From assembly GCA_016946835.1 (NCBI GenBank), contig JACVTC010000071.1, positions 126,001-186,000 on the forward strand: 60,000 bases of DNA, in the 5' to 3' direction. This DNA is from Neocallimastix lanati (nom. inval.) (lineage: Eukaryota; Neocallimastigomycota; Neocallimastigomycetes; Neocallimastigales; Neocallimastigaceae). Below, one piece after another: positions 49,101 to 60,000 of the stretch. The notes under the pieces are model-generated. The model did not search any database. It saw only the letters and a list, made by a program, of their open reading frames with translations, and was not told the origin of the DNA. Position 1 is the stretch's first letter; the number at the start of each line of letters is the position of its first letter. A program made the translations under genes and the position numbers.

Positions 49101-52100
49101 TTAATATTTGATGCTCTTCCTTTTGTTAATTTTTTTGCTAAAACAATAATATCATGAATAATTGATCTATATGCAGAATATGAAACAGTCTTTTTAGCTT
49201 TACGTGGGGCGCTATATCTATAATCATGAATTTAAATATTTGTTTAAAGATTTATATATTAATTATTTAAATATTTAAAAATTTCAATTTTTATCAAAGA
49301 TTTTTATAAATAATTACAATATATTAATTCTGTTAGAGTATGCTTCATTCATCATATGTTTAGCTAATAATGATGTTCCATGACCTTCAACACCTTCAAT
49401 AATAATTAATTGGTTATTCATAACTTCGTTGTAACTTTTGATAATATTATGAAGCTTTTCAATTTCTTTTTGTCTTCCAATTAACTCAATATCAAGAGCC
49501 TCATGTAATTTATTCTTATCTTTAACATCAAGTTTATTATATGGATTTCCTACTGGAGAATACAATTTAATTGGCATTTCGGAAGTTTTTATATTAATGG
49601 AACCTCTTTCCTCATATGTTACGTTATCTTTTGTTAATTTATTTGTTTCTTCATCACAAATAATGGTACCATTTCTTGCTTTCATTATAATACCGTCTAA
49701 TTTATAAAATTAAAATTTTACAATTAATAATTTATATATAAATTTAAAGTAAACAAAATTTATTAATTTATTTATTTTTAAAGTTTTATAGTCTTACTTG
49801 TTATTCTGTTAAGATTACCATACTATATTATTTAATATACATATATATATAATTTATAATATATATTATTATTTAGTGGATTAAAGGTAATAATAAGTTT
49901 ATTTTATAAAAATACATACAACTACGTATTCAAAATTTTTTTCTGAACCCTAATATATTTAATCAATATTAATAATAATATATTCATTAATAAGATTATT
50001 ATTATTGTTATAGTAAAATTATTAATTATTTTATCAATCATACCATTGTACCAATCCAACCATCTCCTGTTGATATAGCAATTCTTATATTTTCTGTTAT
50101 TCTCTTGGTATTATTAATAATTTCAAATGCAACGTCAATACCAATTTGGGCATCATTATCATGAGAATAAGGGGGAAGACCGAAATCAATAATGATAATA
50201 ATTCCGTTTTCATCAAAATCAATATGTCGTACAATGCCTTCTTGATTTATTAAACTACGATATATAGCATTTATAATTTCTTGAGTCATTGAAAAATCTG
50301 ATGGAGAAGATATCACAATATTAGATACTTTAACTAAAACTGTTGTTATTCTTCTCCACTCATTAAACTGTTCTATTTTTAAATTATGATTTATTTTATA
50401 AAGTATATTTTCGTGAACAAAATGTTTCCATTTATCAAATACCGATTTTGTAACTTTGCTTAAATCAATTGAAGGATTGCTTTCATCATTTTCTACTGTT
50501 ACATCAATACATAAATCATCTTCAGAAATATATTTATCATAAAGTCTTACTACATTAACTTCATTATTCTCAAGTATAACAGTACCTTTAATGTGATCAA
50601 CAATATTTAATTGCGTCACATGAACAAAACGCGATAGAGTTTTCATTGCATTATATGTGATAGCCAGTTGACCTTGGTTTAATAAAAAATTATATTTAAA
50701 GTTATCAAATAGTTATTATTGTAAAATTTTTTTAAAAATAATTAATAATAATTAATATTAGTAATATTATACCTGGTTTAGCTAAATCAAAAACTTTATC
50801 TAATTTAGAAAGTGAATTACCTTATATTTTAAATTAAAAAAAAAAAAAAATTAATATAAAATTTTTTTAATTTATAATTTATTTTCTTTTATTATACTTA
50901 AAAATTATACCTGTTATAGAATAATTCCATTTATCAGGTGGACCACCTAAAAATAAGTGGTATAACGTACCAGAACCGATAGCAAATTTTAATAAAAATG
51001 TTTCTTCAATTGGTTTGTCGTAATCAGGAATTTTTATTGGATAATTATTTAATTCTCTTAACATATCTAAAGCACACTGACATGCTCTTAATATACTATA
51101 TGCCTTTACATTTTCGAAATCTTCAGGTGTATCACATTCAAGTTCTTGTTGACTATCAATTGACCAAATAATGATGATTTTATCAACTATATAAAAAATT
51201 TTCAATAATATATTCCATTTTTTTATTTTTTAAAAATAACTATAATTATTAACTATTTATATTTGATTTTTTATTATTTTATATATTTACCTGAAAAACG
51301 AACTTTTTTTTTTGATTTATAAAAATATACATATATATAAATAATAGATATTATTAATGAAAATTGAATTTATATAATTATATTTTTAATAATTTTTATA
51401 TTTATTTATTCATAGTAAGAATATATATTTCTCTTGAAAAAATTAAATCATTTATTAATTCTAATTTTTTTTTCTTTTATATATTTAATTACGTAAATAT
51501 AATTTATTATATATATATTTAATAATTATAGAATATCTCAATAAGTTTTAATATAAATAATTAATTTTTATAATTCAATAGATATTAACATTGTACATTA
51601 TATATTGTTTACTGGGATTATCAATAAAATAATTCTATTACCTATATCTCCATTGTATTTTTTTATTGTTTTACTCAATTCGTCGTAATATGAATTCAGA
51701 GTCTTAGAAAAAAGTTCCCAATTATCTTTTTCAATACTCTCTATTTCATTCTTAATATTATCATACCCTTTATATATATTAAAATAAATATTAATTAATA
51801 TTATGTTACTTATTACAATTTCAATTTTAATTATTTCAGAAATGTATTTTTATTATATTATTAAAATTTAATAATTTATTATTATTATTTATTATCTACA
51901 TTAATTATTATTAATGTAATTACTACTTTAATTAGCAATTATTTATTTATAATTAAAGTTATTATTAACGTAATATTTATATTTTATTCGATGATGAATT
52001 TTATATCATTAAATAATTATATATATACGATTAATTAAATATAAACCTGATACTTGTATTGACATAACAACACCATAGCATTCTATAAAATTTGGTACAA

Positions 52101-52200
52101 GTGAATCTTCTTTAGAATAATATAGAAATTCACGTAGATTTACTGGTAGAAATGGTAATATTGTATCCAGTTCTTCTTTTCGAACATATTCACTATCCAT
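46103..52200 (-). CDS. ADCY10: ADCY10-like soluble adenylyl cyclase family protein, probably catalytically impaired
   Basis: Ten exons: 52200-52047, 51767-51642, 51302-51291 (12 nt), 51186-50911, 50820-50773, 50672-50044, 49949-49920 (30 nt), 49822-49798 (25 nt), 49696-49318 and 49217-46103. Phases agree, giving 1597 aa; human ADCY10 has 1610. Cyclase C1 begins YGVVMSIQVSG (about 42-52), matching human YGVLMFVDISG, and continues NGDIVRFSVDKIIIIW. C2 spans about 280-450 (ITTVLVKVSNI, FDENGIIIIIDFG, FEYVVYGNLNR). The NTPase domain has Walker A-like GVEGHGTS and Walker B-like LLCIDQIQFMD. A long TPR-like helical region follows to the end. ADCY10 makes cAMP in flagella in response to bicarbonate. 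Here the first metal Asp is Gln and the Walker lysine is Thr, so activity is doubtful. Confidence 0.88.
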
Positions 52201-52462
52201 TTTTATTATTATATGATATTTACTATATGATATTAAATGCAAAAAATAAAAACAAAATAGTCTTAACTAGTAATAAAAATTTATTAATCTATTTATTTAT
52301 ATAATAATATATGTTTTTGTTTCAATTTAATTTTTTAAAATAAATTATAAAATCTACAATTAATTTATTACAAAATTATAAAATACATTTAAATATGTAT
52401 AAACAAATTAATAATAAAAATTAAAGAAACTTTTTAAAAAAAAAAAAAAAAAAGGAAAGATA

Positions 52463-52535
<73 letters not shown>

Positions 52536-52559
52536 GTAATAATAAATAATAATAATAAA

Positions 52560-52585
<26 letters not shown>
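52463..52585. repeat. (AAT)n microsatellite followed by poly(A)
   Basis: About 28 AAT units with two interruptions (AGT, and AAATAAT near the end), then a run of roughly 26 A ending GAAGAAAAC. It lies about 260 bp upstream of the ADCY10-like start codon. Its complement reads as a poly-leucine frame, which is an artefact. Confidence 0.88.
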
Positions 52586-52590
<5 letters not shown>

Positions 52591-52669
52591 CTTCAAACTA
52601 CAATAAGGCCTATATTAATTATGTTTACTTTGTTTTAAAATGTATTATTAAATATATATTATATATTTT

Positions 52670-53060
52670 CTTCTCTTATTTCTTCGTTTTGTTTTAATCT
52701 TTTCTTTTTTTTTTCTTCCTTTTTTTTTTCTTTTTTTTTCCTTTTTCTTTTTTTTTTTTTTTTCAAATATCAAATATAAAAGATAAAATGAATAATCAAT
52801 TATAAATTATATTTTCTTTCTTTCTTTTTTTTTTTTTTTTTTTTTCACTATTATTGTACTTTTCTTTTATTTCCTCTAGTTCCTCTTTTTTATCAATTAT
52901 CTAAATTATATATACCTATTTTTATTAATAATGTTGATATATTTGGTTTCATAGAAAATTGAATCAATTGTATATAAATATTTTAATATATATTATCTTT
53001 CCTTTTTTTTTTCCCCTTTTTCTACTTTCTTTCCTCTTCTCCTTCTTTTTTAAAAATATC
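52670..53060. repeat. Long polypyrimidine tract
   Basis: About 390 bp in which the plus strand is mostly T and C, with strings such as TTCTTTTTTTTTCC and TCTTCTCCTTC, broken by a few A-containing stretches. It is distinct from the T-only runs elsewhere. It lies in the shared upstream region of two divergent genes. Confidence 0.6.
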
Positions 53061-55284
53061 TTTATTTCTTTATATAATCAATTTAATGATGCTTTTGATT
53101 ATTGCAAACTTAAATAATTATATTGTATTATTTTTTTTTCATTTCATTTATTTCATAAATATGTAATATAATGAATTTAAAAAATTTATAAAGTACTAAT
53201 GCATATACGAATATATATATAATATATATAAATAATTGAAGATTCTATATACTTTTATATTTAATCAAATTTTTAGAATATATCTGATTTTTATATATAT
53301 GATTTTAATGTATATAATTTTCATATATATGATTTTTTTATATATGATTTATATATATATATTTTTTTTTTATTTTATTTTTTTATTTATCAATATGACA
53401 GAGGAATTAAAAATGAAGAAATATATATAATAATATATTAAATATTTTGTTATTTTATCTTGTTTAAAATAAATTTTTTTAAATAAGATTTCCTTTAAAA
53501 GTTTTCTTTTTTTTACTTTTATTGTTCAAATATCGGATTAATGTTTCTATATATTCCAAATTGTCATTACATGATAAATTTAAATATTAATTTTTAGTTT
53601 TCTTAATATTTACAATAGAATATGCAATTTTGTTGGCTTTCAAATATTAATTAATAATTAATATGATAATAACAATGATTCTCTTTGTAAAATTAATATA
53701 ATTTTATTTTTGTAATTTATGTTTTTTTTTTTCAAGTATTATATTCTTGATAATGTTTATTAAATATACACATTTCAATTCTTTCTGGCTATTTCATATG
53801 TGTATTTTTTTTTAATTTTTTTTATTTTTTTAAAAAAAAATCATATTGTAATATATTGACAAACTAATTTGATAATGATATAATTGATTTTTTGGCTAAA
53901 ATATATGAATTATAGTTCCATAATTTATAATATAATTTGTAATAATAATCAGTGAAAAAACTTTATTTGTTTATGGAAATTTTTATAATACCAGAATTAT
54001 AAAACATAAAAATATATATAAAAGATTAAAGAAAAGCGTTTTAATATAAAATTAACTATAATTAAAGTCATATTTTTTAGAATTATGAATTATTGAAATA
54101 AACTCGAATTTATTAAATATAGTAAATACATTTCTCATGTTTTGTAGAATTTACCAAAAAATATATATTTATTTAAACATTAATTTATATAAATATAATA
54201 TATTTATATTTCAATAATTATAAATATATTAAATATTAAAATTTGAGATTATATTTCATTTTCTTTTTACAAAAATGAAAATAGTAAAACTATAAATATA
54301 ATACTGAGTAAATATAGAATTATAAAACGTTTTCTTCAAAAAAATATTATAAATAAAATTACTAAATTATATATAATTAAACTATATATTATATAAAAAA
54401 GTAATTTATTATTAAATTTTATTTAATACATTTCAAAAATATTAAAAATATTTGTATGGAAACTTTAATCTATTTTAAAAAATATAATTTTTTAATAACT
54501 GTTCTAAATAAATATAGAAAAAAAATTTGTTATTGAAATATAGTTTAAATATAATTATACATAAAATATAATAATGCTATAAATAGTTTATAATAACAAA
54601 AAATCATAATAATAAATACATAAATAAATAATAAAATAAATGAAAGAATGAAAATAATGAATAAATAAATAAAAATAAAATTAAATATAATAATAATTAT
54701 TATTTTATTATAATTAAATTATAATTTTATACATTAACACTTTATATATATTTATTATTAATTATTTTTAATAATATTATTAATAAATTAATTATCAATT
54801 ATTATTTGTTTTTTATTTATTTATATTGAAACATTTATATTAACAAATAATATATAATAATTAAAACATTTTAAATTAATACTACTAATATTATATTTAT
54901 TTTATAGGATTATCACTATTTTATGAATGTAATATTTATTTATTTATTTATCATAAAAAATATTAATAAATATTAACAAAAAAAAAAATAAAAATAAAAA
55001 AATATATATATTTATATTAACATATAATTTTATAGATTATTAAATAATTATTAAATACTAGTTAAAAAATAAAAAAGATACAATATTACAAATACTTTAA
55101 TTATATTTTTAATTAACTATTATAATTTAAATATTATAATCATTAATAAGATTATTATTATTCATATTTATATTTTAATTTAAACATGATTGGATAAGAT
55201 TAAGAATGTATATTAATTTTTTTTTTTATACAGATACTATAAACTTATATCTAAAAGAAGAAACAAAAATTTAAATTATTCAAT

Positions 55285-55645
55285 ATGCCAAATAAAAAAA
55301 GAAATAGAAATAATACTATCTCAGGACAAAGAATAGATGACAGTTTAAATGTCAATTTGTCAAAAAATGCTATTAGAAGAAATAAAAGGAAAAATAAAAT
55401 TGTAGATAATGATACACCTAGGGAATTTTTAAGAATTTTGAAATATAAAGAAATACTAGAAAAAAAAAAAAAAGGTATATCAATTATTTCAATTAATATT
55501 TATTACTAATATCGAATTATTATAATTACTATTAATATTAGTAGTATTATTAGAATAATTATTAAAGCATATATATATATTATAAAAATAAATAAAATAT
55601 TATAATTGACAATAATAAATTATTTATTTTTTCTTTATAAAAATG

Positions 55646-55676
<31 letters not shown>

Positions 55677-56533
55677 AAGAAAAACAAAATAAAAGTAAGG
55701 TTGATTCGAAAAGAAATACAAGCACAGAATTAAAAATTCAAAAAGGAGAATCTTTAGGAGCTTTTTCAAAGTAATTTTAAAATATATATATATATGATAA
55801 AAGGAAACAATCTTTATTTTTTATTAAGGTTATTAATTGTATATAATTAAACTCATTTAATAAAAATTAAAATTAAAAAAAAATAGGCGTGTTGAAGATG
55901 AATGTAGAATATCAATATTAAAAGCTCAAACTGTAGATACAAAGAAAAAGCAAAAAAGAAAGAAGTATTAATTAGAAAACATTTTATTTAAATATTTGAA
56001 ATACGATACATATATTAATTTTTTTAATTTATATTTTAAATATTATATAAGCTATCTAATTAATAAGAAATTAAAGAAATTGCATAAGAAAAATAAAGAT
56101 GAAGGAATGTCATTTGATGATTTAAAAGATAATGTTAAATTTGGAGAACAAGCGTATGAACCTCCAACAATTAAAGTTTTACCAAAAAAAAGAAAATTAA
56201 ATGTAAAGTTGTTAATAATTTCATTCTGTAGTAAATAATTAATTATTATCTATATTAAATTATTTTTTAATTTTTATAAATTTGTAGAGTAATAGTAATA
56301 AAGATGACAATAAAATAATTGATAAAAGTGAGAGAAAAAATGAGGAAGAAATAAATAGATTGTCAAAGCCAAAACTGAAAACTCTTTCATTAATTCAGAG
56401 AAAAAATCTTATTGATGAACGAGAAAAGGTTATATCAAACTATAGAAAAATTAAACAACAAAGATTACAAAAACATAATCCATTTGAAGATGAAAAGGAT
56501 GAATTTGAATATGATCCAAATGATTTTTTATAA
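55285..56533 (+). CDS. CCDC137: CCDC137-like basic nuclear protein
   Basis: Five exons: 55285-55474, 55680-55770, 55887-55964, 56052-56202 and 56288-56533. Phases agree, giving 251 aa (human CCDC137 about 289). It is lysine-rich throughout. Family landmarks appear in order: TPREFLRILKYKEI (about 48-61; human has IPRQF...), KGESLGAFSKRVEDECR (human KGESERAFIHRMEQE), DNVKFGEQAYEPPTIKVLP (human DTVKFGEVVLQPPEL), DEREKVISNYRKIKQQR (human EERERAVQAYRALKQ) and an acidic end NPFEDEKDEFEYDPNDFL. Human CCDC137 is a nucleolar and mitotic chromosome-periphery protein. A similar role here is inferred. Exon 4 needs the acceptor TATATAAG at 56051, because the nearer AATAAG breaks the frame. Exon 2 follows a poly(A) run, so its acceptor is less certain. 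Confidence 0.8.
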
Positions 56534-56994
56534 AATTTTTATAAGAAAATAATAAAAAATATCGACTTATACAGTTTATTATTAATAAAATTATATCTTA
56601 TAAATAATATTTTTATATTTAATATTAATTCATTATTTTTTTTTTTTTTTTTAACTATATTAAAAAAAATAAATAAAATAATAACATAGAAGTATTTTAT
56701 TAATTAACCTTAAATACTTACTAATGGTATTTTCTAATTATAATAAAATAAACATTTTTTTTATTGTAAATTAATTTTAAAATTTATAATTATTAAAGTT
56801 TTAAAAAAGTTAATTTGTGTATAAATTTTTTAAAAAAAAAAATTTTTTTTAATTATTATCATTATTATCAATATTATTTCATTATTTAATATTAAAAACA
56901 AATTTTTTTTTTTTTAAAATTAAAATATTTAAAAAAAAAAAAAAAAATTATTTGAAAATAAAAGAAGTCTTTTTAGAAATTCATATTAAAAATA
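56534..56994. other. AT-rich spacer between CCDC137-like and TOGARAM-like genes
   Basis: 460 bp of A/T homopolymers between two genes on the same strand. It holds the 3' end of one and the promoter of the other. No other feature is seen. Confidence 0.5.
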
Positions 56995-58113
56995 ATGGAA
57001 GAACAAGAACAAAATTTAATAAATAAACTAAAAAGTGAGGATATATTAGAACAAATCAATGCAATAAAATTAATTAATAATATATTTATTTCACAAAAGT
57101 GTAATAATATAAATGATAATCTTTTTAAAGATTTAAAAGAAATTATTGTTATTTTAACGCAACATTTAAATAATGGGAATATAAAAGTTAATATTCTGAT
57201 ACTTGATTTACTAGTTGAAGCAATACCCATTATTTTTAAAAAGTATGAAGATATTGCATTGGATTTAACAATATATAAAATAATGCCATCTTTAGTTGAA
57301 CTTTGGAAAATAACTAATAACATTCTTCATGAAAAACTACAAAATTGTATTATTTTGTGTAAAAGCAACATTAAAAATTGTAAACTATTTTATTCTCAAC
57401 TTTTAAAATATGGCGCTATTAATGAAAATTGGAAAATTAGATATAAATGTATAGAATATTTGACTGTGCTAATTAATAGTGATAACATAAATAAAAATGA
57501 AAAATTTCCTTTACAGCCTATTATACGTGTTTTAATCAATCGCTTAAATGATATATCAGAAATTGTAGTTAATTCATCCGAATTTACTTTAAATAGAATC
57601 GTAAATTTAATTGGTGAAGAAAAATTTTTAAATATCATTAATTTATTACCAATAAATCAAATTCAATTATTCAAAAAACATGAATATCAATGTTTAAAAA
57701 AAGAAAGAAATCAAGCACAAAGCGCACCCTGTTCTGGTGGTAAAAATATATCAAAAACCATACCCTTATTACATTTAAGAAAAAAGGATTTATATTTAAC
57801 AGAAAATAATAATATAAAATTGTTTCATAATGAAAATGATATTAGTGAAGAAACGGAAAGTGATGAGGATAATGAGAGTGAAAATTTAATTGAAAAAACT
57901 AATATTGATGATAACCCAATGAATACTTATTATAATTTAATTGATGATTCAGTAAATAAGAATTATAACAAAAATAAAGAAATTAATAATAATAGGTCTA
58001 AAGATAAAATTAATGAAATAATTGAAAAGGATCAACTAAAGAACAATGTAATAAGTTTATTAAATGATAAATCAAAAAAATGTAAAAATAATCTATTTAA
58101 TATTTCTGATAGC

Positions 58114-58144
<31 letters not shown>

Positions 58145-58922
58145 GTAATAATATTATACAAGATAATAAACTTGAAAATATACTTGATACTGAAAATTTA
58201 AATATTATTAATAATAATTACAATAAAAATGATACTTCTGATAGAAAGGATAATTGCATTAATAATTATAATGATAACAATATGAATGGTGAAGGTGAAA
58301 ATAAAATTAGTAATAACGAAAATGATGATGAAGATGTTGATGATAATAATTATGAATATATTGGATTAAATAATGATAAAATTGAAATTCAAAATGATAA
58401 AAATACCAACATTAATATTGATAATGGATATATAAAAATTAAAAGTAATAATAATTATAAAGAAGTAAATGATAATTACAATTTTTTAAAGAAAGATAGT
58501 ATTAATTATGTTAATAATATAAATGACGTTATAAATAAGTTAAATGGAAATTTCAATACATTTAAAAATGATATAGAATTAACATGTAAGTATATATAAA
58601 AAAGTATGAATAAAAAACATAAATAAAATATCTATAGGATATCAATATTTATCAATTTATATATATATATATATAGTATTAATTTTTAATTTTCTATTTA
58701 ATTTTAATATAGCTGAAGTTAAAAATATTGAAATGACCAATAATTTTAATAGTGCAAACACGTTATTTGATACAAACAAGAACCAGTTATATGATAATAT
58801 AATTTCTTCTAATGACATTTTAACTAAACAGCTATTAAATATTAATAAAATTAATAAGAGTATTGATATACCAATTGATATCAATAACAAAAATAATAAT
58901 AAAAATAACCATGATGATAAAA

Positions 58923-58980
<58 letters not shown>

Positions 58981-59967
58981 TAATAATAATCCCATTGATA
59001 ATAAAAATGAAACATTAAACAAAAATTCAATAAATGATTTATTGCCAAGCGAAATAATCGAACATTTAAATCAAAAAAATAATTGGAAAATGAGAACACA
59101 GGCAATCGATAATTTACAGGAATATATTTCTGATCTTACAGATCCATCTATATTAATTAATAATATACAATATTATTTGGATTTTGTATTCAGCTTATTA
59201 AATGATATTAATTTTAAAATAGCGTTAACTTCATTGGTTATTATTAAACAATTAATTTATAAATCAGGATTATATATTCATCGGTATATAGATACTATTA
59301 TTCCAGTATTAATTCAAAAATTAAATGATAAAAAGCAGATAATTCAACAAAATATCATTGAAATATTTATATTAATATCTAACATATCATCTCCAAAAGT
59401 TGTAATAAAATCTGTTCTAACTAATTTTAATTCAGATAATATAATAATTTATTATCAAATGGTTAAATTAATTTTTCATATATTAAATGCGAATCCAAAT
59501 AGTAATTATGATTTTAATGAATTAATTACTTATTTAATTCCTTTATTGGAAAGTAATGATGAAAAATTAGTTATTGTAACTTATGAAACTTTAAATAAAA
59601 TTTCAAATATTTCTTCAACATATTCTCAAAAAATACAAAATATTATAAATAATATTAAAAATAATTTTGATTTAATGAGTATATATAATAGTTCTAATGT
59701 AAATGATAATAGTACTATTGCTAGTATTAGTATTAATAATGAAATAATTAATTTTAATGATAATAATAATTTAAATATTGATAATAATAATGGTAACAAT
59801 GGTGATAATCGAATATATGGAAATAAAAACAATATCTTTAATAGTTATAATAGAGTTCCATCAATAAATTTATCATTTAATCCATCAATGAATAATTCAG
59901 CAGTCCTTTCATATTCAGATCAATCAAATATAAAAACATATAATAATGGAATAGCGTATCCTTTAAG
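56995..59967 (+). CDS. TOGARAM1: TOGARAM/crescerin-like TOG-domain protein, 3' incomplete
   Basis: Exon 1 is 56995-58585 and exon 2 is 58713-59967, ending at a donor GTGAGT in phase 2. The gene continues past the right edge, with 948 complete codons in the window. Residues 1-~225 form a first TOG-type HEAT array (INAIKLINNIFI, NENWKIRYKCIEYLTVLI, KFLNIINLLP). A long N/D/E-rich linker follows (about 240-630), including an Asn run encoded by AAT repeats. A second TOG array begins LLPSEIIEHLNQKNNWKMRT and contains IDNLQEYI, LDFVFSLLNDINFKIAL and VIPVLIQKLND-like helices. TOGARAM/crescerin proteins bind tubulin and set ciliary axoneme length. CLASP or XMAP215 relatives are possible alternatives, but the two-domain spacing with a long linker favours TOGARAM. 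Confidence 0.78.
58922..58990 (+). repeat. AAT microsatellite coding for an asparagine run
   Basis: In-frame AAT repeats (about 20 units, then GATAATAATAAT) in exon 2 of the TOGARAM-like gene give a run of about 20 Asn in the inter-TOG linker. A shorter one occurs at about 58115-58150 in exon 1. Confidence 0.9.
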
Positions 59968-60000
59968 GTGAGTTTAATATAATTATGTTATATAATTTTT

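Larger units (their letters stand above)
52201..55284. other. 3.1-kb AT desert between divergent ADCY10-like and CCDC137-like genes
   Basis: Both flanking genes point away from this region, so it holds two promoters. It contains an (AAT)n array at 52463-52548 with an adjoining A run, a T/C-rich tract at 52670-53060 (pyrimidine-rich on the plus strand, CCTTTTT-type) and TATATA arrays near 53205-53360. No convincing gene was found. Confidence 0.55.

Noticed and set aside
52201-52242. Upstream ATG at 52242 that would add 14 residues to the ADCY10-like protein
   Set aside because: The added residues are low complexity, and the ATG at 52200 gives a start (MDSEYVRKEE) followed at once by family-like sequence.
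52408-52596. Minus-strand frame coding for a long poly-leucine protein
   Set aside because: It is the complement of the AAT microsatellite and adjoining poly(A); composition is pure simple sequence.
53236-53430. Plus-strand hydrophobic 64-codon ORF
   Set aside because: Only I/Y/F/M from TATATA repeats; typical of random translation of AT arrays.
1-60000. Dictyostelid origin of the window
   Set aside because: Base composition and Asn runs fit, but RSPH3, EFHC, ADCY10 with its C-terminal region and TOGARAM imply a motile flagellum, which dictyostelids lack.

Overview
This is a eukaryotic nuclear window, very A/T rich, with short introns, long homopolymer and AAT tracts, and asparagine-rich low-complexity stretches inside proteins. 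Four of its seven recognisable host genes belong to a motile flagellum or its signalling: an EFHC1/2-type DM10 protein, radial spoke protein RSPH3, a soluble adenylyl cyclase (ADCY10)-type protein and a TOGARAM/crescerin-type TOG protein. They sit with fungal-type Ty3/gypsy, Ty1/copia, LINE and MULE remnants. A flagellated fungus fits best, most likely an anaerobic gut fungus (Neocallimastigomycota). This is inference from gene content and composition, not from a database search.

Layout. 1-4.6 kb: two retrotransposon fragments on the minus strand (a Ty3-type gag running off the left edge, and a copia gag-protease-integrase fragment without reverse transcriptase). 5.58-18.56 kb (minus): a complete 16-exon Tra1/TRRAP gene of about 3815 aa; all exon phases agree except one base in a T10 run of exon 2. 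18.6-21.9 kb: AT desert with a 36-bp, 7-copy minisatellite. 21.9-24.6 kb (+): 10-exon EFHC gene, 668 aa. 24.6-29.5 kb: transposon graveyard (MULE transposase relic, copia reverse-transcriptase relic, a GC-richer island). 29.5-32.5 kb (+): 7-exon gene for a bacterial-style Era-like GTPase, 687 aa. 32.7-34.0 kb (minus): 5'-truncated LINE. 35.8-38.6 kb (minus): 7-exon RSPH3, 663 aa. 41.2-43.1 kb (+): decayed chromovirus with its integrase core deleted. 43.7-44.1 kb: a palindrome-bearing, GC-richer insert. 46.1-52.2 kb (minus): 10-exon ADCY10-like gene, 1597 aa, with 12-, 25- and 30-nt exons. 55.3-56.5 kb (+): CCDC137-like gene, 251 aa. 57.0 kb to the right edge (+): TOGARAM-like gene, incomplete.

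How they work together. EFHC, RSPH3 and TOGARAM are structural axoneme proteins. RSPH3 is also a protein kinase A anchor in animals and algae, and ADCY10 makes cAMP in flagella, so those two would meet in cAMP control of motility. The most unusual observation is that the ADCY10-like protein keeps the length and architecture of the family but has lost the first metal-binding Asp of cyclase domain C1 and the Walker A lysine of its NTPase domain. It looks like a flagellar pseudo-cyclase or a protein with a changed role.
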